NCBI GenBank assembly: GCA_000469685.2
Contig: LS997562.1
Coordinates: 36,430,345 to 36,494,344 of the forward strand
Direction of reading: 5' to 3'
Length of the DNA stretch: 64,000 nucleotides
Origin: Haemonchus contortus
Lineage: Eukaryota > Nematoda > Chromadorea > Rhabditida > Trichostrongylidae
The translations under genes and the position numbers were made by a program. The notes below the pieces were generated by a model. It saw only the letters and a program-made list of their open reading frames with translations, was not told the origin of the DNA and did not search any database. Shown in pieces: positions 12,414 through 25,273 of the stretch; the stretch's first letter is position 1; every line of letters begins with the position of its first letter.

Positions 12414-13518
12414 TGACGACCATCTGCCGTCTTGACTGGCACAGTGTGAGTTCCAAAGAAGGAAATCCTAGCTTTTTCCATGTCTGATGCGATATCAACG
12501 TTATATCAGCTCCAGTGTCCAGTTGGAAACGTAGTTTGTGTCCTCGGACCTCAACGGTGATATATGTCCTAGCATGCTCGGCGGAGAATGTAGCAACATT
12601 TTTGTTTTTATTCCTCTTGTGCCGGTGGTGCATCCTTTTCGATTTCTTCGGAGACTGTTTCATGAGAAGAGGACAGAAGGTTTTGTAATGTGGTCCTCCA
12701 CATTTGAAGCATTTGACCTTCTTTTTCTGCACGGCATGCACATCATGGCTTGCTTCCATGTTTGCGTTATCCACCTTCAATGCTGTGATATTTTCGCATT
12801 CTGCAACGAGATCTTCGATTGTGAGCGGTGCCTCTTCTGGTTGCGTATCAAGTCGACGAAGCATTCTGAGACGTATTTCCCGTAATGAAGGGTCCTGAAG
12901 TCCCACCACGAACTGTAAGGTCTTCATTGACGTGTAATCCATCTCCTTCAGCGCAGCATCTTCATCCATCCTTTTTATTGTATTCGCGTAATCACGAAAC
13001 GGTACGTTATCTTGAGTGAGAGGAGGACACGTTATCCTCAAGCACTCATAACGTCTACGTATCAAAGTTTTCTTGGATGTAAACAACTTTTGAAGATTCC
13101 TCACCGTCGTGTTGAAGTCAATCTCGTGCGGTTGTGAAGGTAGAATATCATCTGCATACTTACGATATGCGGCATCATCGAGCTTCAGTAGGATAAGGTC
13201 TCTCTTCTTATCTTCTGGAATAGTCGAATCTCTTATGATAGGCCCATACCTCTTGAACCAGTAGTCAAAAGTCTGTCCAGCATCTTCATCTGCCACAAAC
13301 TTCTCGACATCCTTGTTTAATTGGTCATATTGGCTCTTCTGGGTCTCTTGTGCGCCTCCTCTGCTCGACACCAACGGGGATAACAACATTTTCATCTCTT
13401 CATGCTGTATTTTCATCTGTTCATGCTGAAATTGTAGTTGTTGTACCATAGTTTGAATGAGTACCTCGAGCTGTGTCGTATGAGCAGGTGCAGCTCCATC
13501 TTCAGATGACTTGGGCAT
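12400..13518 (-). CDS. Gypsy-type Gag-protease
   Basis: The frame is open from within the 5' LTR, but the likely start is the ATG at 13518 (MPKSSEDGAAPAH). Next comes a Gln/Met-rich helical stretch (LQFQHEQMKIQHEEMKMLL), then a capsid-like segment. A short zinc knuckle reads CFKCGGPHYKTFC, and the retroviral-type aspartic protease motif is LDTGADITLI near residue 350. Gag and protease are in one frame, as in several nematode Ty3/gypsy elements. The frame ends just after the protease, where a frameshift joins the next fragment. Confidence 0.85.
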   Translation of the reverse strand: MPKSSEDGAAPAHTTQLEVLIQTMVQQLQFQHEQMKIQHEEMKMLLSPLVSSRGGAQETQKSQYDQLNKDVEKFVADEDAGQTFDYWFKRYGPIIRDSTIPEDKKRDLILLKLDDAAYRKYADDILPSQPHEIDFNTTVRNLQKLFTSKKTLIRRRYECLRITCPPLTQDNVPFRDYANTIKRMDEDAALKEMDYTSMKTLQFVVGLQDPSLREIRLRMLRRLDTQPEEAPLTIEDLVAECENITALKVDNANMEASHDVHAVQKKKVKCFKCGGPHYKTFCPLLMKQSPKKSKRMHHRHKRNKNKNVATFSAEHARTYITVEVRGHKLRFQLDTGADITLISHQTWKKLGFPSLELTLCQSRRQMVVNEDN

Positions 13519-13596
13519 CTTGTCTCCGCTTCTTCTTGGGATGACTTGTTGCTGGGAGTCTTCGCTGTTCCTTTGATCCTGGTCCTGATCGCCACT

Positions 13597-13727
13597 TGTT
13601 GTAACTCCACAGGCGGGTAGTGAGTCCTTTATTGGAGTTGACACAAATAATGAACCATACTCAACAGAACACTCTTTTATATACAATGATATGGCATGAT
13701 AGTAAACACTACTATCATTCCCCAACA
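13597..13727 (-). repeat. 5' LTR of the gypsy element
   Basis: This is the partner of 11218-11348. On the minus strand the internal region starts just left of it with AGTGGCGATCAGG, where a TGG-initial tRNA primer site is expected. Confidence 0.92.
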
Positions 13728-15290
13728 AACTCACTAACTCAAGCGTCGACCCATGATCGCTCTTAATCTGAGGTTTTTATGGAAATATTGACGATCAGTT
13801 TTGGGGCACCAGGAGTACCCGGGATTATCGTTATCCACGACCAATTTGTACCCGTTCCAACAATTGGCCTAACCTCCAAACTTGTTCCCGCCAATCATTT
13901 AAATAGTGTCTTCTACGAATGTTCACGATTCAAAGCCTCATACACCGAAATGGTCTACAAAGACCATGGTTTTGGAGAATTCACCCAAATCTTGACAGAA
14001 TACATGTTTTTCTCTTATTTCCAAGAGTATTTACTTGTGTTACACAAATAGAAGCTTATTACTTATGAATACAGTAAACTAGATATGGTGTCTGTCCCCT
14101 GGGACGATGTCCATCAATGGACAGACCGACGATTGGTCAGCGCCTTGAAACGGTCTCGTCCCGTGAGCGCGCAAACGAAAAGCGCTCTCGTCGTCCACGT
14201 GATAATCAACCGTTTAACGGATTAGGGCGCAGCCGCCTATCCCCTTTTCAAACATCTAATGCGGCGTAATTGCTTCCATTGGCCCATTTAGTGTTCCTTT
14301 TAAAAGCTAGGTAATCTGTCGTTCAAAATCTACGCTATTAAATAAAAATGTTGGAAGCTCTCTTATTGCTCTTATTTAGAAAGCAGCAACTTGGTGGTGG
14401 GTAGGTTGATGGGGTAGAGTGAGTACTGCGGAGTGAAGTGAGTAATGAGGAGTGAAGTAGGTACTTTAAAACTAAGATTTCAACCTGTACTGGCATCGAG
14501 TTATGTACATATGTCTACAAAAATCGGGGGGTGGTAATGCAGTTGAAAGACCTCCGCTTCTTCTCGACATTGAGCACTTGAGCGCAGATGAGGAGGTTAG
14601 CCTGCTCAGAAACGTTTCTTAGCCGGAACATAGAGTTTTTTGACGTGAGCTTCAAGAGGGAAGGAACACCGGGATGGGTGAGTCAATTGAATATTCAACT
14701 CATACCCGGTCGGTTTCAAGGTCGGCACCGATCCTTCCCTACACCCAAGCCCTCAGTGCTGTATAAAGAGCAAAGCCCCTCACCCCCCCCCCCCCCCAAA
14801 GAACATGTTCTATTCACTTTGTAAAAGTAAGGAATGACGCCCGACGTTAGCCAGGCGACCCGTCTGGCATAGAAAGAAAACTGAGACTTTTCAAGACATA
14901 CTGCTCTCTATACGACGTCAACTTCGGCAGCCATACGCCAAGGTATGGAATGTCTTTCAACGATGGTGCCGTCATCGGCAGATGGGCTAAACTCAACGCT
15001 TTCCATTATGGTCTTCCGTCGTAAAAGAGACCGTGGCATAGTTTGTTCTTTTTCATTTGTTTGTTTTTCATCCATTTCATTTGTTTTGATAGGCTAGCAC
15101 AAGATTTCATCATTAGCTTTACTATGCAGGGTATCCCAAAGTTATGGACGCCGAAGTTCAAAAACTTCTAAGGTTGACATAGTTTATCAAGTTTACTTCA
15201 TTTCTGTTAGTTGCACAAATAGGTTTTCTTGGAATACGCTTAGTACTGAAAAGGGACTCTCAATATCTTTTAGATTTTGGAAGCTCATTC

Positions 15291-15461
15291 AGTTGTTGCT
15301 TTCATAGTCCGCGATTTGGCCCGCGAGCGAGCGACGGGGACGGCGCTTGCCCTTTGTTTACAACTGAATCTTGGTCGATACCACCGGACGTGTACTCCTT
15401 TTTCGCTCGCTCGCTCGATCGCTCACTCGCGGGCCAGATCGCCGACTATAAAAGCAACCAA
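15291..15461. mobile_element. Foldback MITE, family F1 (in both copies)
   Basis: The ends GTTGCTTTCATAGTCCGCGA and CGCCGACTATAAAAGCAACC are inverted repeats, with a GAGCGAGCGA stem. The loop has a non-palindromic insert. The orthologous copy is 44790-44940, and a third, copy 2-only member is 56233-56475. Confidence 0.7.
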
Positions 15462-16484
15462 TGCCACTTGCAATCATTAGCAATCGAGAGGTGGCAGAGC
15501 ATTATGAATTTCCTTGTCATCTGTAAAATCCGTTCAGAAGGCTATTAAACGATACAGAGAGCAACGTTAAATCAAGCGCAATGCAGGAAGTGGTTGAAAG
15601 GTCAGTGTTTCCAAAGATAGGATTATTAAAATGGTCCGTTTGCGAGTCTGGGTGAGCAATCGAGAGTAGAAAAAGGAGCAGGATTTACCAAAACTGTCGG
15701 TGGGGCGAACTGCCAAGCGCAATCCTCATTGCCCTTCCTATCGTATGCAGAAATGTCTCTTCGTTTCTTTATGAGTAGAGCAGGGCCAAAAAATGCAGAA
15801 GGTTGCTAATTCAGTTGAGTGAAAACACGCAACCCTTCATCGTTTTGCCTGACGAGAAAAATTTTGTGACAAATCCAATTCTCAACAAATGAAACTATCG
15901 CGTTCTGTATAGAACCATCGAACGTGCAATTTCTCATTCAAAATCACTATTAGATTAGCAGAGTAACACGGTTTCGTCGACGGTGAAAATGAAAGACGTG
16001 TATGAAGGGGCATACTGATAGACGTACTGAAGCATTGATACGACTCTGCTTCTCGGAACAGCTCGTAGTCCCTCCAGCAGGACGGTACTCTAGCCCGAAG
16101 AGCCAAGCCCGCCTGGAGTAGTGTCAAAGCGAGCTGCCCGACTTCATAGCATGGCCAACCTGCTCTTCAGATCCTAGCCCACTCGACTCCTCCCTGGGGT
16201 ACTTTCATAGAAAAAAACTTGCGGGTTTTCAATTTCAGTATGTAATCCTAGAATGCAAGACTTCAAAAACGGTGGGAATGGATGGTGGAGGACACCAAAC
16301 AACACACTGCTGGATCAAGAAGAGATTTTAGCCTTCTGTCGGTGCCAATGGGAATATTTTGTAATGTGATTGTAGCATGATTTAGCACATAATGTAAGCG
16401 AACGTAAATATAGATTCGTAAATAAATACGTACAAATAATAAATACGTACGAACGTAAATATAGATTTGTCATTCTCAGCCTAG

Positions 16485-17010
16485 AAGCTTTAAATACATT
16501 GTCAAGAATTGGCGCTCATAATTTGGGGCACCCTGTACATAACCAGCGGCGTCTGTCTGTCCGTTGCGAAATTCTATGTTGGAGAACGAAGAAAACACCT
16601 GTAAAGGTCGTATCAGGTTTGGAATACATTGCGCATAGAGTAGGAAGTACATAGGACATGTGAGCTTGGCGGAGCTCCGCTCACAGAGGGCGGGACGCTC
16701 GCCGAAGCTGGGAGGAGCCATGAAAAAAAAAACTAATTCTGTTTGGTCTCATCGCACTCCAGACGCCGGGAAAACATTTGGAGAAATCCCTGAACTGGGC
16801 AGGGTTGGCATCGAGGTGATAGGCGGGTCTAAAATCATGAATCAAATCGTGATCAGAAACTGTTGAGAAATCCCTACGGGCGGCTTGCACCAACGTGGGC
16901 GGGACCAGGATTGGAATATCATTAGACTGGTAAAGCAGGTGGTCGAATTGTCACGGCGGGTGGGGGAGGGACTGCACTGAGGTGAGGAAGCGTGAGCACA
17001 TATACATAAC
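16485..17010. repeat. Dispersed repeat with GGGCACCCTGTACATAACC, copy 1
   Basis: This is a non-coding block shared with 49338-49811. It contains GGCGGAGCTCCGCTCAC and GGGCGGGAC motifs that also occur in the CCAGGCGG repeat family (near 23990 and 58090). The right edge (GAGCACATATACATAAC) is the empty site for the mariner at 49812. It was inserted before the duplication. Confidence 0.5.
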
Positions 17011-17098
17011 GCTTCTTCGAAACGTTCTAAGACCCGAAAAAATGCATAGATGCCTTTGAAGAGAGAATGATTAATTCCTGACCAAGGATTGCACTGAG

Positions 17099-17617
17099 TT
17101 GGGAGGGGCTAAGATCAAAACCCGCAATTCCAAAAGACGTAACTTTCCAAAATTATCTGAAGTCATCATTACTTGGTGCCTTTGGAATCATCAACTTTAC
17201 TCTCTACATGAAGAGAGAATTCACTTCTGTCTGTCCCTCTCTCTATCCGGAAATTTGATATTACCTGAAGAAGCACCTGAAAAGTCGGACCGAGTTTGGG
17301 ATAGTTGGAGCCTCAAGCGAGTTCAAGATAGCAAACATAAGCTGGAAGAAAGCCCGCTCACAGGCGCGGAACAGGCACAAAAATGGGTTGTGCAGTGGGA
17401 AAAACTTCATAATTTTTCCATAAAAGCACAAAGTTTGTGGGGAAAGGTTCGGAATGGGTCGACAATCAGACGAAGGAGACCCATCTGCAATAAGTGGAGC
17501 GTCCTCGAACTTTTTGCGTCAACTCGTAGCACATCACAGTCTATAGCTAGGTTTTTAAGAGTGGAGCTCGAATCAGAAGATTCTTTTATGTTTGATGCGT
17601 TCTTTCAAAATGTTTGA
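17099..17617 (+). CDS. Hypothetical ORF, 172 codons, repeat-associated
   Basis: The frame is open in copy 1 only. It contains LPEEAPEKSDRVWDSW and ESPLTGAEQAQKWVVQWEKL. The equivalent at 51370-51730 in copy 2 keeps LPEEAPEKSDRVWD but has stops and frameshifts, so there is no sign of conserved coding function. It may be the remnant of a repeat or a chance frame inside the long intron 9. No domain was recognised. Confidence 0.2.
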   Translation: MGGAKIKTRNSKRRNFPKLSEVIITWCLWNHQLYSLHEERIHFCLSLSLSGNLILPEEAPEKSDRVWDSWSLKRVQDSKHKLEESPLTGAEQAQKWVVQWEKLHNFSIKAQSLWGKVRNGSTIRRRRPICNKWSVLELFASTRSTSQSIARFLRVELESEDSFMFDAFFQNV

Positions 17618-17706
17618 ATTGACGTGGTCAATATGGCCTTGGCCTTGGGGACCTGGTGCCATATTAAAGGTATCGATACACGAGCTTTCGGTCACAATAT
17701 TATTTA

Positions 17707-18871
<1,165 letters not shown>

Positions 18872-19163
18872 TTATTTATACTAATAAGTGTCAATTTAAC
18901 AAAGAAGTTCCCCGTGTCCGTATGTAAAGATTTACTAGCATCCGATTTAGCATAGAGAACTCTACAAAGATGGAGGAACCAATGTTGCACATTCAACGAA
19001 AAATGATTCCAAGTTTCATTATTCATTAAAGTAAGTCGCGAGCTCAATGCACACACCAGCTCAAACTATTTTTAATCATCCCTTCACTGCTGGGGTGTAG
19101 TATCACGTGATTGATGCAATTTTGTTTTCCCCGAACTGGGTGAGTCAAACACTCTGGCCTTAA

Positions 19164-19830
19164 AGGCACCGTTAACATGATTTTGGGTAATCCAGATTAT
19201 GATGAAAAACGAAAGACAAGATCGAAACTAGTGCGACTCAGGTGAAGAAACTGCGTGCATCGGTGTTTTCATAGTGAAAAAAAGGCCGCGAAAAAAACGT
19301 TAAAAAGGGGGCTGGACGTGAATGAAACCAGAAAATGAAGAAGGTGGGGCGCCCAGACGAGCTAAACAGTGCGTTTCACTGCGCGCGTGTGGGTCCTGGT
19401 GCGAAGAACAGACAATGGTAATCCACAATTCATTCACTTATAAGCATAAATAAACAAAAAAAAACCTTAGTAACAGTAAAAGTAGCTCACCTTTTTCAGC
19501 CTCTAGGAGTAGGAATTCAAATAAGGGATCGCGGCAGCAAAAAGAAAAACAGAGGAAAGAAGAATGTGAGAAAAACATCGCCTCATCACTCGGCGATTAG
19601 CTTTTTGTGCGTGGGTCCTAGAACGAATAATAGCAATCCGTATTGTCTCGACACTCGTCTAACGTGACACCGATGGAGGGGCGGAGGGCGACCGTGGATA
19701 CCTCTCCGGCCCCTTATTGTGCCCTATCCAGCCGTTTTCCGACCTCATTCCTGCACGAATGGTACTAGAGGGGCCTTCGAATTCAAACCATGTGTAAATC
19801 TCCGGAACCACTTTTTCGTTAACAGTGTCT
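19164..19830. mobile_element. TTAA-flanked MITE (piggyBac-like), copy 1 specific
   Basis: This 667-bp element is flanked by TTAA (19160-19163 and 19831-19834). The 13-bp inverted ends are AGGCACCGTTAAC and GTTAACAGTGTCT. It has no long frame. Copy 2 lacks it at the aligned site near 52113-52125. TTAA duplication is the hallmark of piggyBac transposition. Confidence 0.82.
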
Positions 19831-22800
19831 TTAATACGTAACCATAGTACATTATGAAATTAAGGCACTTTTTGATGTTATCTACAGCCTTTCAAAACCT
19901 AAAAACTGTCTGTATTCATATAGGCCATTCAGCACCCGCGATAGTTTAAGTGGTTCCTTCTTGGGTTCACTTGCCTTACTTTGTCAATCTTTTATTCCCA
20001 TCTGTAAGAGGGGGGAGGGGGGGGGGGGATGTCGGAGTTCGTAACGCTCACCTCTGCGGTTTCAGCAGCGCGGTCGCAAACAAAATTGTATATGTAAAAA
20101 TAAAATGTTCACACCTACTTCCTTGCTATAACCAAACTTTTCAGAGACTTTCAGAACTACCGTCACTCTTTATTTCGGATTGGAGGTGTGAACGAAACAA
20201 TTGTTATGCCATGGCGTGAGCGGAATTTTTCGGTCATTCAGCAAGAGGAATTGTGGCATCGTTTCTCTACAAAAGTTTGTTTATTTTTTCTGCTCGCGGC
20301 TCCAAAAGCAGTGACAGTGGTGTTTCTTCTTATAATAGTTCGCCAAATACTGCTATGGGGTCATATAGTGTCTATGAACGGCACGGTAGTTTGAATAGAG
20401 TTTACTCCCAAGCCTATTTTCCTGTTCAAACGACACAACGTATGCCTGAAGGCTCAGCTTACGACTAACAAATGGCGTCTGCCTCCCTTCATAATTGGTG
20501 AATCTCCCGTCAAAAAATCGTCAGCCATCAAGATGGGAAAGAAAGCAGATGGTAATCGCTTTACGTGAAGCGTTTTCACTTTCAAGCAGCTTATGTGTTC
20601 GCAGTGGGATAATAAGCTCAAGAGTAGACCACATTTATCACTACTTCTTGCTGCGACACAGTTATCTGTGCTATTCAATGACCACCACGACTTCGATCTG
20701 TAGTTCGTAAACTAGGTCAGGATGCAATATGGGGAACTCCATTTTATGCCAAACTGCAAAAATGTTTTTCTAGTTGTTCGACAAACTTACAGTATTCATA
20801 TTTTACGTTTGTCTACTTTCAGGAGTTTCCAAACATGCCTCCTCGAAGGATGAAAGTGTCACCGGCATTAGCGAATTATCTCAGAGAAAATAAATATAAC
20901 GATAAGGATAAGTGGATCCAGAGACTCGGTTTGAAGTCAGTTTCCTGTTCGGCGTCGCATAAATTACCGGCTTGAATTAGAACTACCCAAAAAATAACCT
21001 GTAGGGAAGATAAAATGGGCTCCATGGCTGGAATTATATGCATCTCTCTGAATCGATCTTAAAATGCGTTTGGCAGCAAATATAAAGCCTTGTGCTTCCT
21101 TTGAACAAGCGCCTTTGCCAGCTCATGGTTACGTTGGAATTATCAGGCTGACATCATACTGTCATTTCTTGATCGGAACTCATAGGTAACAAGTGGCTTT
21201 TTGCTATGCGTTGCGAGATCATGCCAAGAACCAATTAGTTGCTTCAGCGTTATTTACAATTTGAAATCCTATGAGTACATATCTTGATCATATTTACGAA
21301 TATATTAACTCAATTCCAGCGAATCCATCGATTTCGAGACTCAATATTTTACACCGTCAATGTATTTCACAGAAGACCACGGTATCTTCGCTGCAGAGCC
21401 AGATACTTTTAGTCACGGAGGTACGTGTATCGCTGGTCATAACAGCTTTCAACATACAAAACGTATAGAAAATAAGTCTTCATTTGGAGAATTTCCCCAT
21501 GTTTATTCTTGCACTCACTTCGTTATGAAGCATTGTTCATCAAGAAAAAATAGTTTTATGCATTTCTTCGTGGTTATAACTAACTGAGGTGATGGTCAAA
21601 AGGGTACGGAAATTCGCAAGTGCACTTTAAGTAGAATTTCACAGGCAATGTCTTTCCTTTCACGGCATAACCCTATTGAATAAGCACATTATATAAACAT
21701 ATACAAGGCGTCAGGACCTATAGCCGAATTACTGTAAGGGGCGAGTGCTCGTTCTGAATTTATATTTCCGAGCTTGTTAAAAGAGTCAATCCAAGGGCGA
21801 ACACAAAATTTCAGGAAATTTCCGTGAGGTACCTATCTATAGTGAAAAGGAAGAACATCGTCAACTGGCATACAGCAAAAATATCTTAGCGATGATTCCA
21901 GAGGCTCAAGAGGATGTGGAAACGTCGTCCATTTTTTCAGCGTTTGTAATAGCGGTTGTTTGTAGTGAGTAGCTATTGAATTCGTGAAAATTTGTTCCGT
22001 CTGAGACAGTTTTAGAAGTATTGTATCTATAGAAAGTGCTCTAGATGAGCTGTCAATCTCAGATCATTTTTTCTTTTTGTGGGTGCCCCTATCCTCCACG
22101 TGAATCGTTACATTCATGTTTGTTTTCAGATGGTTTTGATATAGACAGTACGTATAAACACTAAATAGGGTAGTGAGGCACTTTTACAATGCCGAGTTCA
22201 CGGTTCGCGCCGTTGCTCAAGGGTCCTCATGCGTTTCTGCGAGAGATTTTAGATTGATTACTTCGAGCTTGTAAACTTAAGGCCCCACTAGAGGGTTATC
22301 ATCGAAAACTGTCATTAGTTGCTCGAACTTGTCACTTGGCTATTACCCTGGGAGACACGATGAACTATGAGAGATTAAATGAGTGGGTTCCACTGCAACC
22401 CCCATGTGAAGGCGTGGTCTGTGTGAATTCATTTGATATGGTCCTTCTGGAAGTGCGAAAGTAGTATGCCCGAACTAGCAAGTAACGGCCCTAGCTTTAT
22501 ACGATTACTCGGCCCGGTAAGAACTACAGGTCTTGCAGTTCAAGTGAGAACAAACCCACAGAAGGTCACTATTCAATTTATGAAAAAACCAGGCGGCTAC
22601 GCACGCTATTGCGCGCGCTGGGGGCTCTAGCCATAAAGGACCGAGCCACATGAGCTCCTGATTTTCATTATAAACCTTTGCCATTTGAGCCTCTTCCCTA
22701 ACACTTCTGTAGCGGCCATCATACTTTATGGTGTAGGGTGTGGCCATGAAGAGTACTCTAATGTATCTAAATCAAATACCTCTGCAGTCCATGTAGTCGA

Positions 22801-22899
22801 AGAAACTGTGTATTTTGGGCTGTGTGTTGCCATGAAGAACTACTTTGAAACGTGCCGACTTCGCCCACTCGCGGGATTTGACCATATTTGGTGCCCACC

Positions 22900-23640
22900 C
22901 CGCTCACCTATGGGATTTGACCACATTTGCTCTTTTACACCTTAACACTTTTTGCCGCATCCCAGAACGTTTCTGGGCAGAGTTATAAATTTTTGATTTA
23001 AGCCCCGCTCACTTTAGTGCCGACCCCGCCCAATTTGGTGCCCACCCCGCCCAACCATAGGATTTGACCACATTTGTTCTTTTACACCTTAACACCTTTC
23101 TGCCGCATCCCAGAACGCCTTTGAGCAATGTTATAAATTTTTGATCTAAGCCCCGCCCACTTCAGTGCCAACCCCGCCTACCTATGGGATTTGACCTCAT
23201 TTGCTCTTTTACACCTTAATACCATTTTGCCGCATCCCAGAACGTTTCCAAGCAAAGTTATAAATTTTTGATCTAAGCCCCGCCCACTTCAGTGCCAACC
23301 CCGCCTACCTATGGGATTTGACCTCATTTGCTCTTTTACACCTTAATACCATTTTGCCGCATCCCAGAACGTTTCCAAGCAAAGTTATAAATTTTTGATC
23401 TAAGCCCCGCCCACTTCAGTGCCCACCCCGCCACCTATTGGATTTGACCACATTTGTTCTTTTACACCTTAACACCTTTTTGCCGCATCCCAGAACGCCT
23501 CTGAGCAAAGTTATAAATTTTTGATCTAAGCCCCGCCCACTTTAGTGCCCTCCCCGCCCACATATGGGATTTGACCACATTTGCTCTTTTACAACTTAAC
23601 ACCATTTTGCCGCATCCCAGAACGTTTCCAAGCAAATTTT
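22900..23640 (+). repeat. Tandem array of ~127-bp units
   Basis: GCATCCCAGAACG recurs near 22957, 23104, 23231, 23358, 23484 and 23611, a spacing of mostly 126-127 bases. Each unit carries ATTTGACCACATTTG, TAAATTTTTGATCTAAGCCC and CCGCCCACTT. The same units occur at 18230-18620 and in altered form at 57380-57720. Confidence 0.9.
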
Positions 23641-24095
23641 CGTTCATTTTTGGAAAGTATCGTTCGTCTCAACGCACGCCCCACCCACCGTGGGCGGGGC
23701 TTCGCTAAGCTTATGCACGCCCAGCACGCATAAGGTCCTGCCAACTCCTTTTACTTTTTTCCTGGCCTCCGCGCCTCAATTGAATCGAGTTATGAATACA
23801 TATGAAAAGTACCGCCCACTTGGAGGCAGCTCCGCCCACAGCACGTGGGTCTCCCCCGTCGAGTTTGTTGACCCAATCCTCACCTCTGAACATTTTTCCG
23901 GCGTCTGGACCTTTTTCGAAGCTAAAATAAGGCGTTTGGCTATTCGCACCGCCCATTCCGGCACTTGTCCCGCCCCCTGTGGGCGGAGCTCCGCAGAGCT
24001 CATATGTGCTCCGTTGATCTTATCTCAGGCTCCACCCATCTCTAACTTGCCCCGACCTCTAAAGTTGTTTTTCAAGGGACTAAAGTTGTTTTTTA

Positions 24096-24212
<117 letters not shown>

Positions 24213-25019
24213 TTATATATAGAGAGATAGATGCGAGTTCTTCGCCATGAAACGCAATCGTATATCAAAAAACTCATCATTCGGAATTTTCTAGCCATGA
24301 TCCATCTCCGGCGCAGCAGTAAAGGGGTAGAATCATGAGTGATACACTGGAAGCTCCTGCTGTTCCAATCATGTTGGTTGTTCGTTCATTGTATAAGTTT
24401 TGGGTCAACGCGTTGTTATAACTCTTTTGCAGTTCGAGGTTCTCAGGTGGAACACTTTATCAAATCATTAACCTAACTTTTCGTCGTTATCGTCGTCTTC
24501 AGAGGCTTGAACGCAACTCGTGATTTTTACAATATCCAATAAGCGTTTAATCCATCTAGCAAAACGTGCTGTTTTGCTAGCTGGATTAAACGGATTGGAG
24601 AACTTACCACCTAATGAAATAAAACAGATAATGCCGACATTGAAACAAGGGAGAAGTTGGGATGTAATGTTCCCAATGCTTCTAAAGTTCTGTCTGTCAA
24701 CATTCTCTTTTTTCCATTACAGGATACATTGGTAGGATGTCCAACTTTCATCAACTTTCACCTGACAAAAAAGAGCTAGTTTTGGCGTTCATTTTACTAC
24801 GCGCTCAAGAAGCAGCATATCACGGAATCGAGGATACTAAGGAGTTTGGAGATGAAGTAGGGAGTTTTCTAATTTCATTCACAACTAATTATCGCACAAC
24901 TTTATTTTCGATGCTGAATCGCTTCTCACTTTTAGTTAGTTGTGCAAATGCAGTTTATAATTATGTGCGTATAGAGCTTCACTTTCTACAAAGTAGGACA
25001 AAACCACGGTGAACGAGGA

Positions 25020-25273
25020 ATTGAAGTATGAGGATAGTATCTTGGGACGCTGAACAATCCCGTCTGAGGGATGCTCCATGCATTCGACTTTTGTTCAGAA
25101 TTGCAATGGCGTATTGAATGCATATGTGGCCTATACAACGACTGACAGTGGCCGCCCGATGTACATGTCAGTACTCAGTTAACCTACTCCGGAGGGATGA
25201 AAGCAGGCGGACATCAATTCGGGATTCGAACTAGTGACTAGCGCGCCGCTTACCACTACACCACTTCCGGTCC
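25020..25273 (-). mobile_element. tRNA-derived SINE-like repeat (copy 1)
   Basis: Read on the minus strand it starts GGACCGGAAGTGGTGTAGTG (A-box-like GTGTAGTGGTAAGCGG). A B-box-like AGTTCGAATCC follows about 40 bases later, then an unrelated tail. It lacks a foldable full tRNA, so it is a SINE head rather than a tRNA gene. The diverged orthologue is at 55690-55940. Confidence 0.55.

Larger units (their letters stand above)
11218..13727 (-). mobile_element. Internally deleted Ty3/gypsy-type LTR retrotransposon
   Basis: Two 131-bp LTRs (11218-11348 and 13597-13727) begin TG and end CA. They are flanked by a perfect 5-bp duplication AACTC (11213-11217 and 13728-13732). The coding strand is minus: gag with zinc knuckle and aspartic protease (12400-13518), then integrase fragments (11371-12413). 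Reverse transcriptase and RNase H are missing, so the 2.5-kb element cannot move alone. Copy 2 has no equivalent. It is nested in the ATAA-flanked element 11066-14201. Confidence 0.93.
11066..14201. mobile_element. ATAA-flanked DNA element (piggyBac-like?), interrupted by a gypsy retroelement, inside exon 7
   Basis: The termini are CACGTTGACGAC at 11066 and GTCGTCCACGTG ending at 14201, which are inverted repeats with one mismatch. They are flanked by a 4-bp duplication ATAA at 11062-11065 and 14202-14205. Copy 2 keeps the unbroken exon (TTGTATAGTCAACAAG near 43663). Without the nested retroelement the host element is about 620 bp. Subterminal direct and inverted repeats of GATGTCGGTCAA occur at 11078-11142. 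A 90-codon frame at 13779-14051 lies inside it and has no recognised domain. The four-base TSD and CAC ends suggest a piggyBac-type element, but the class is inference. Confidence 0.8.
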
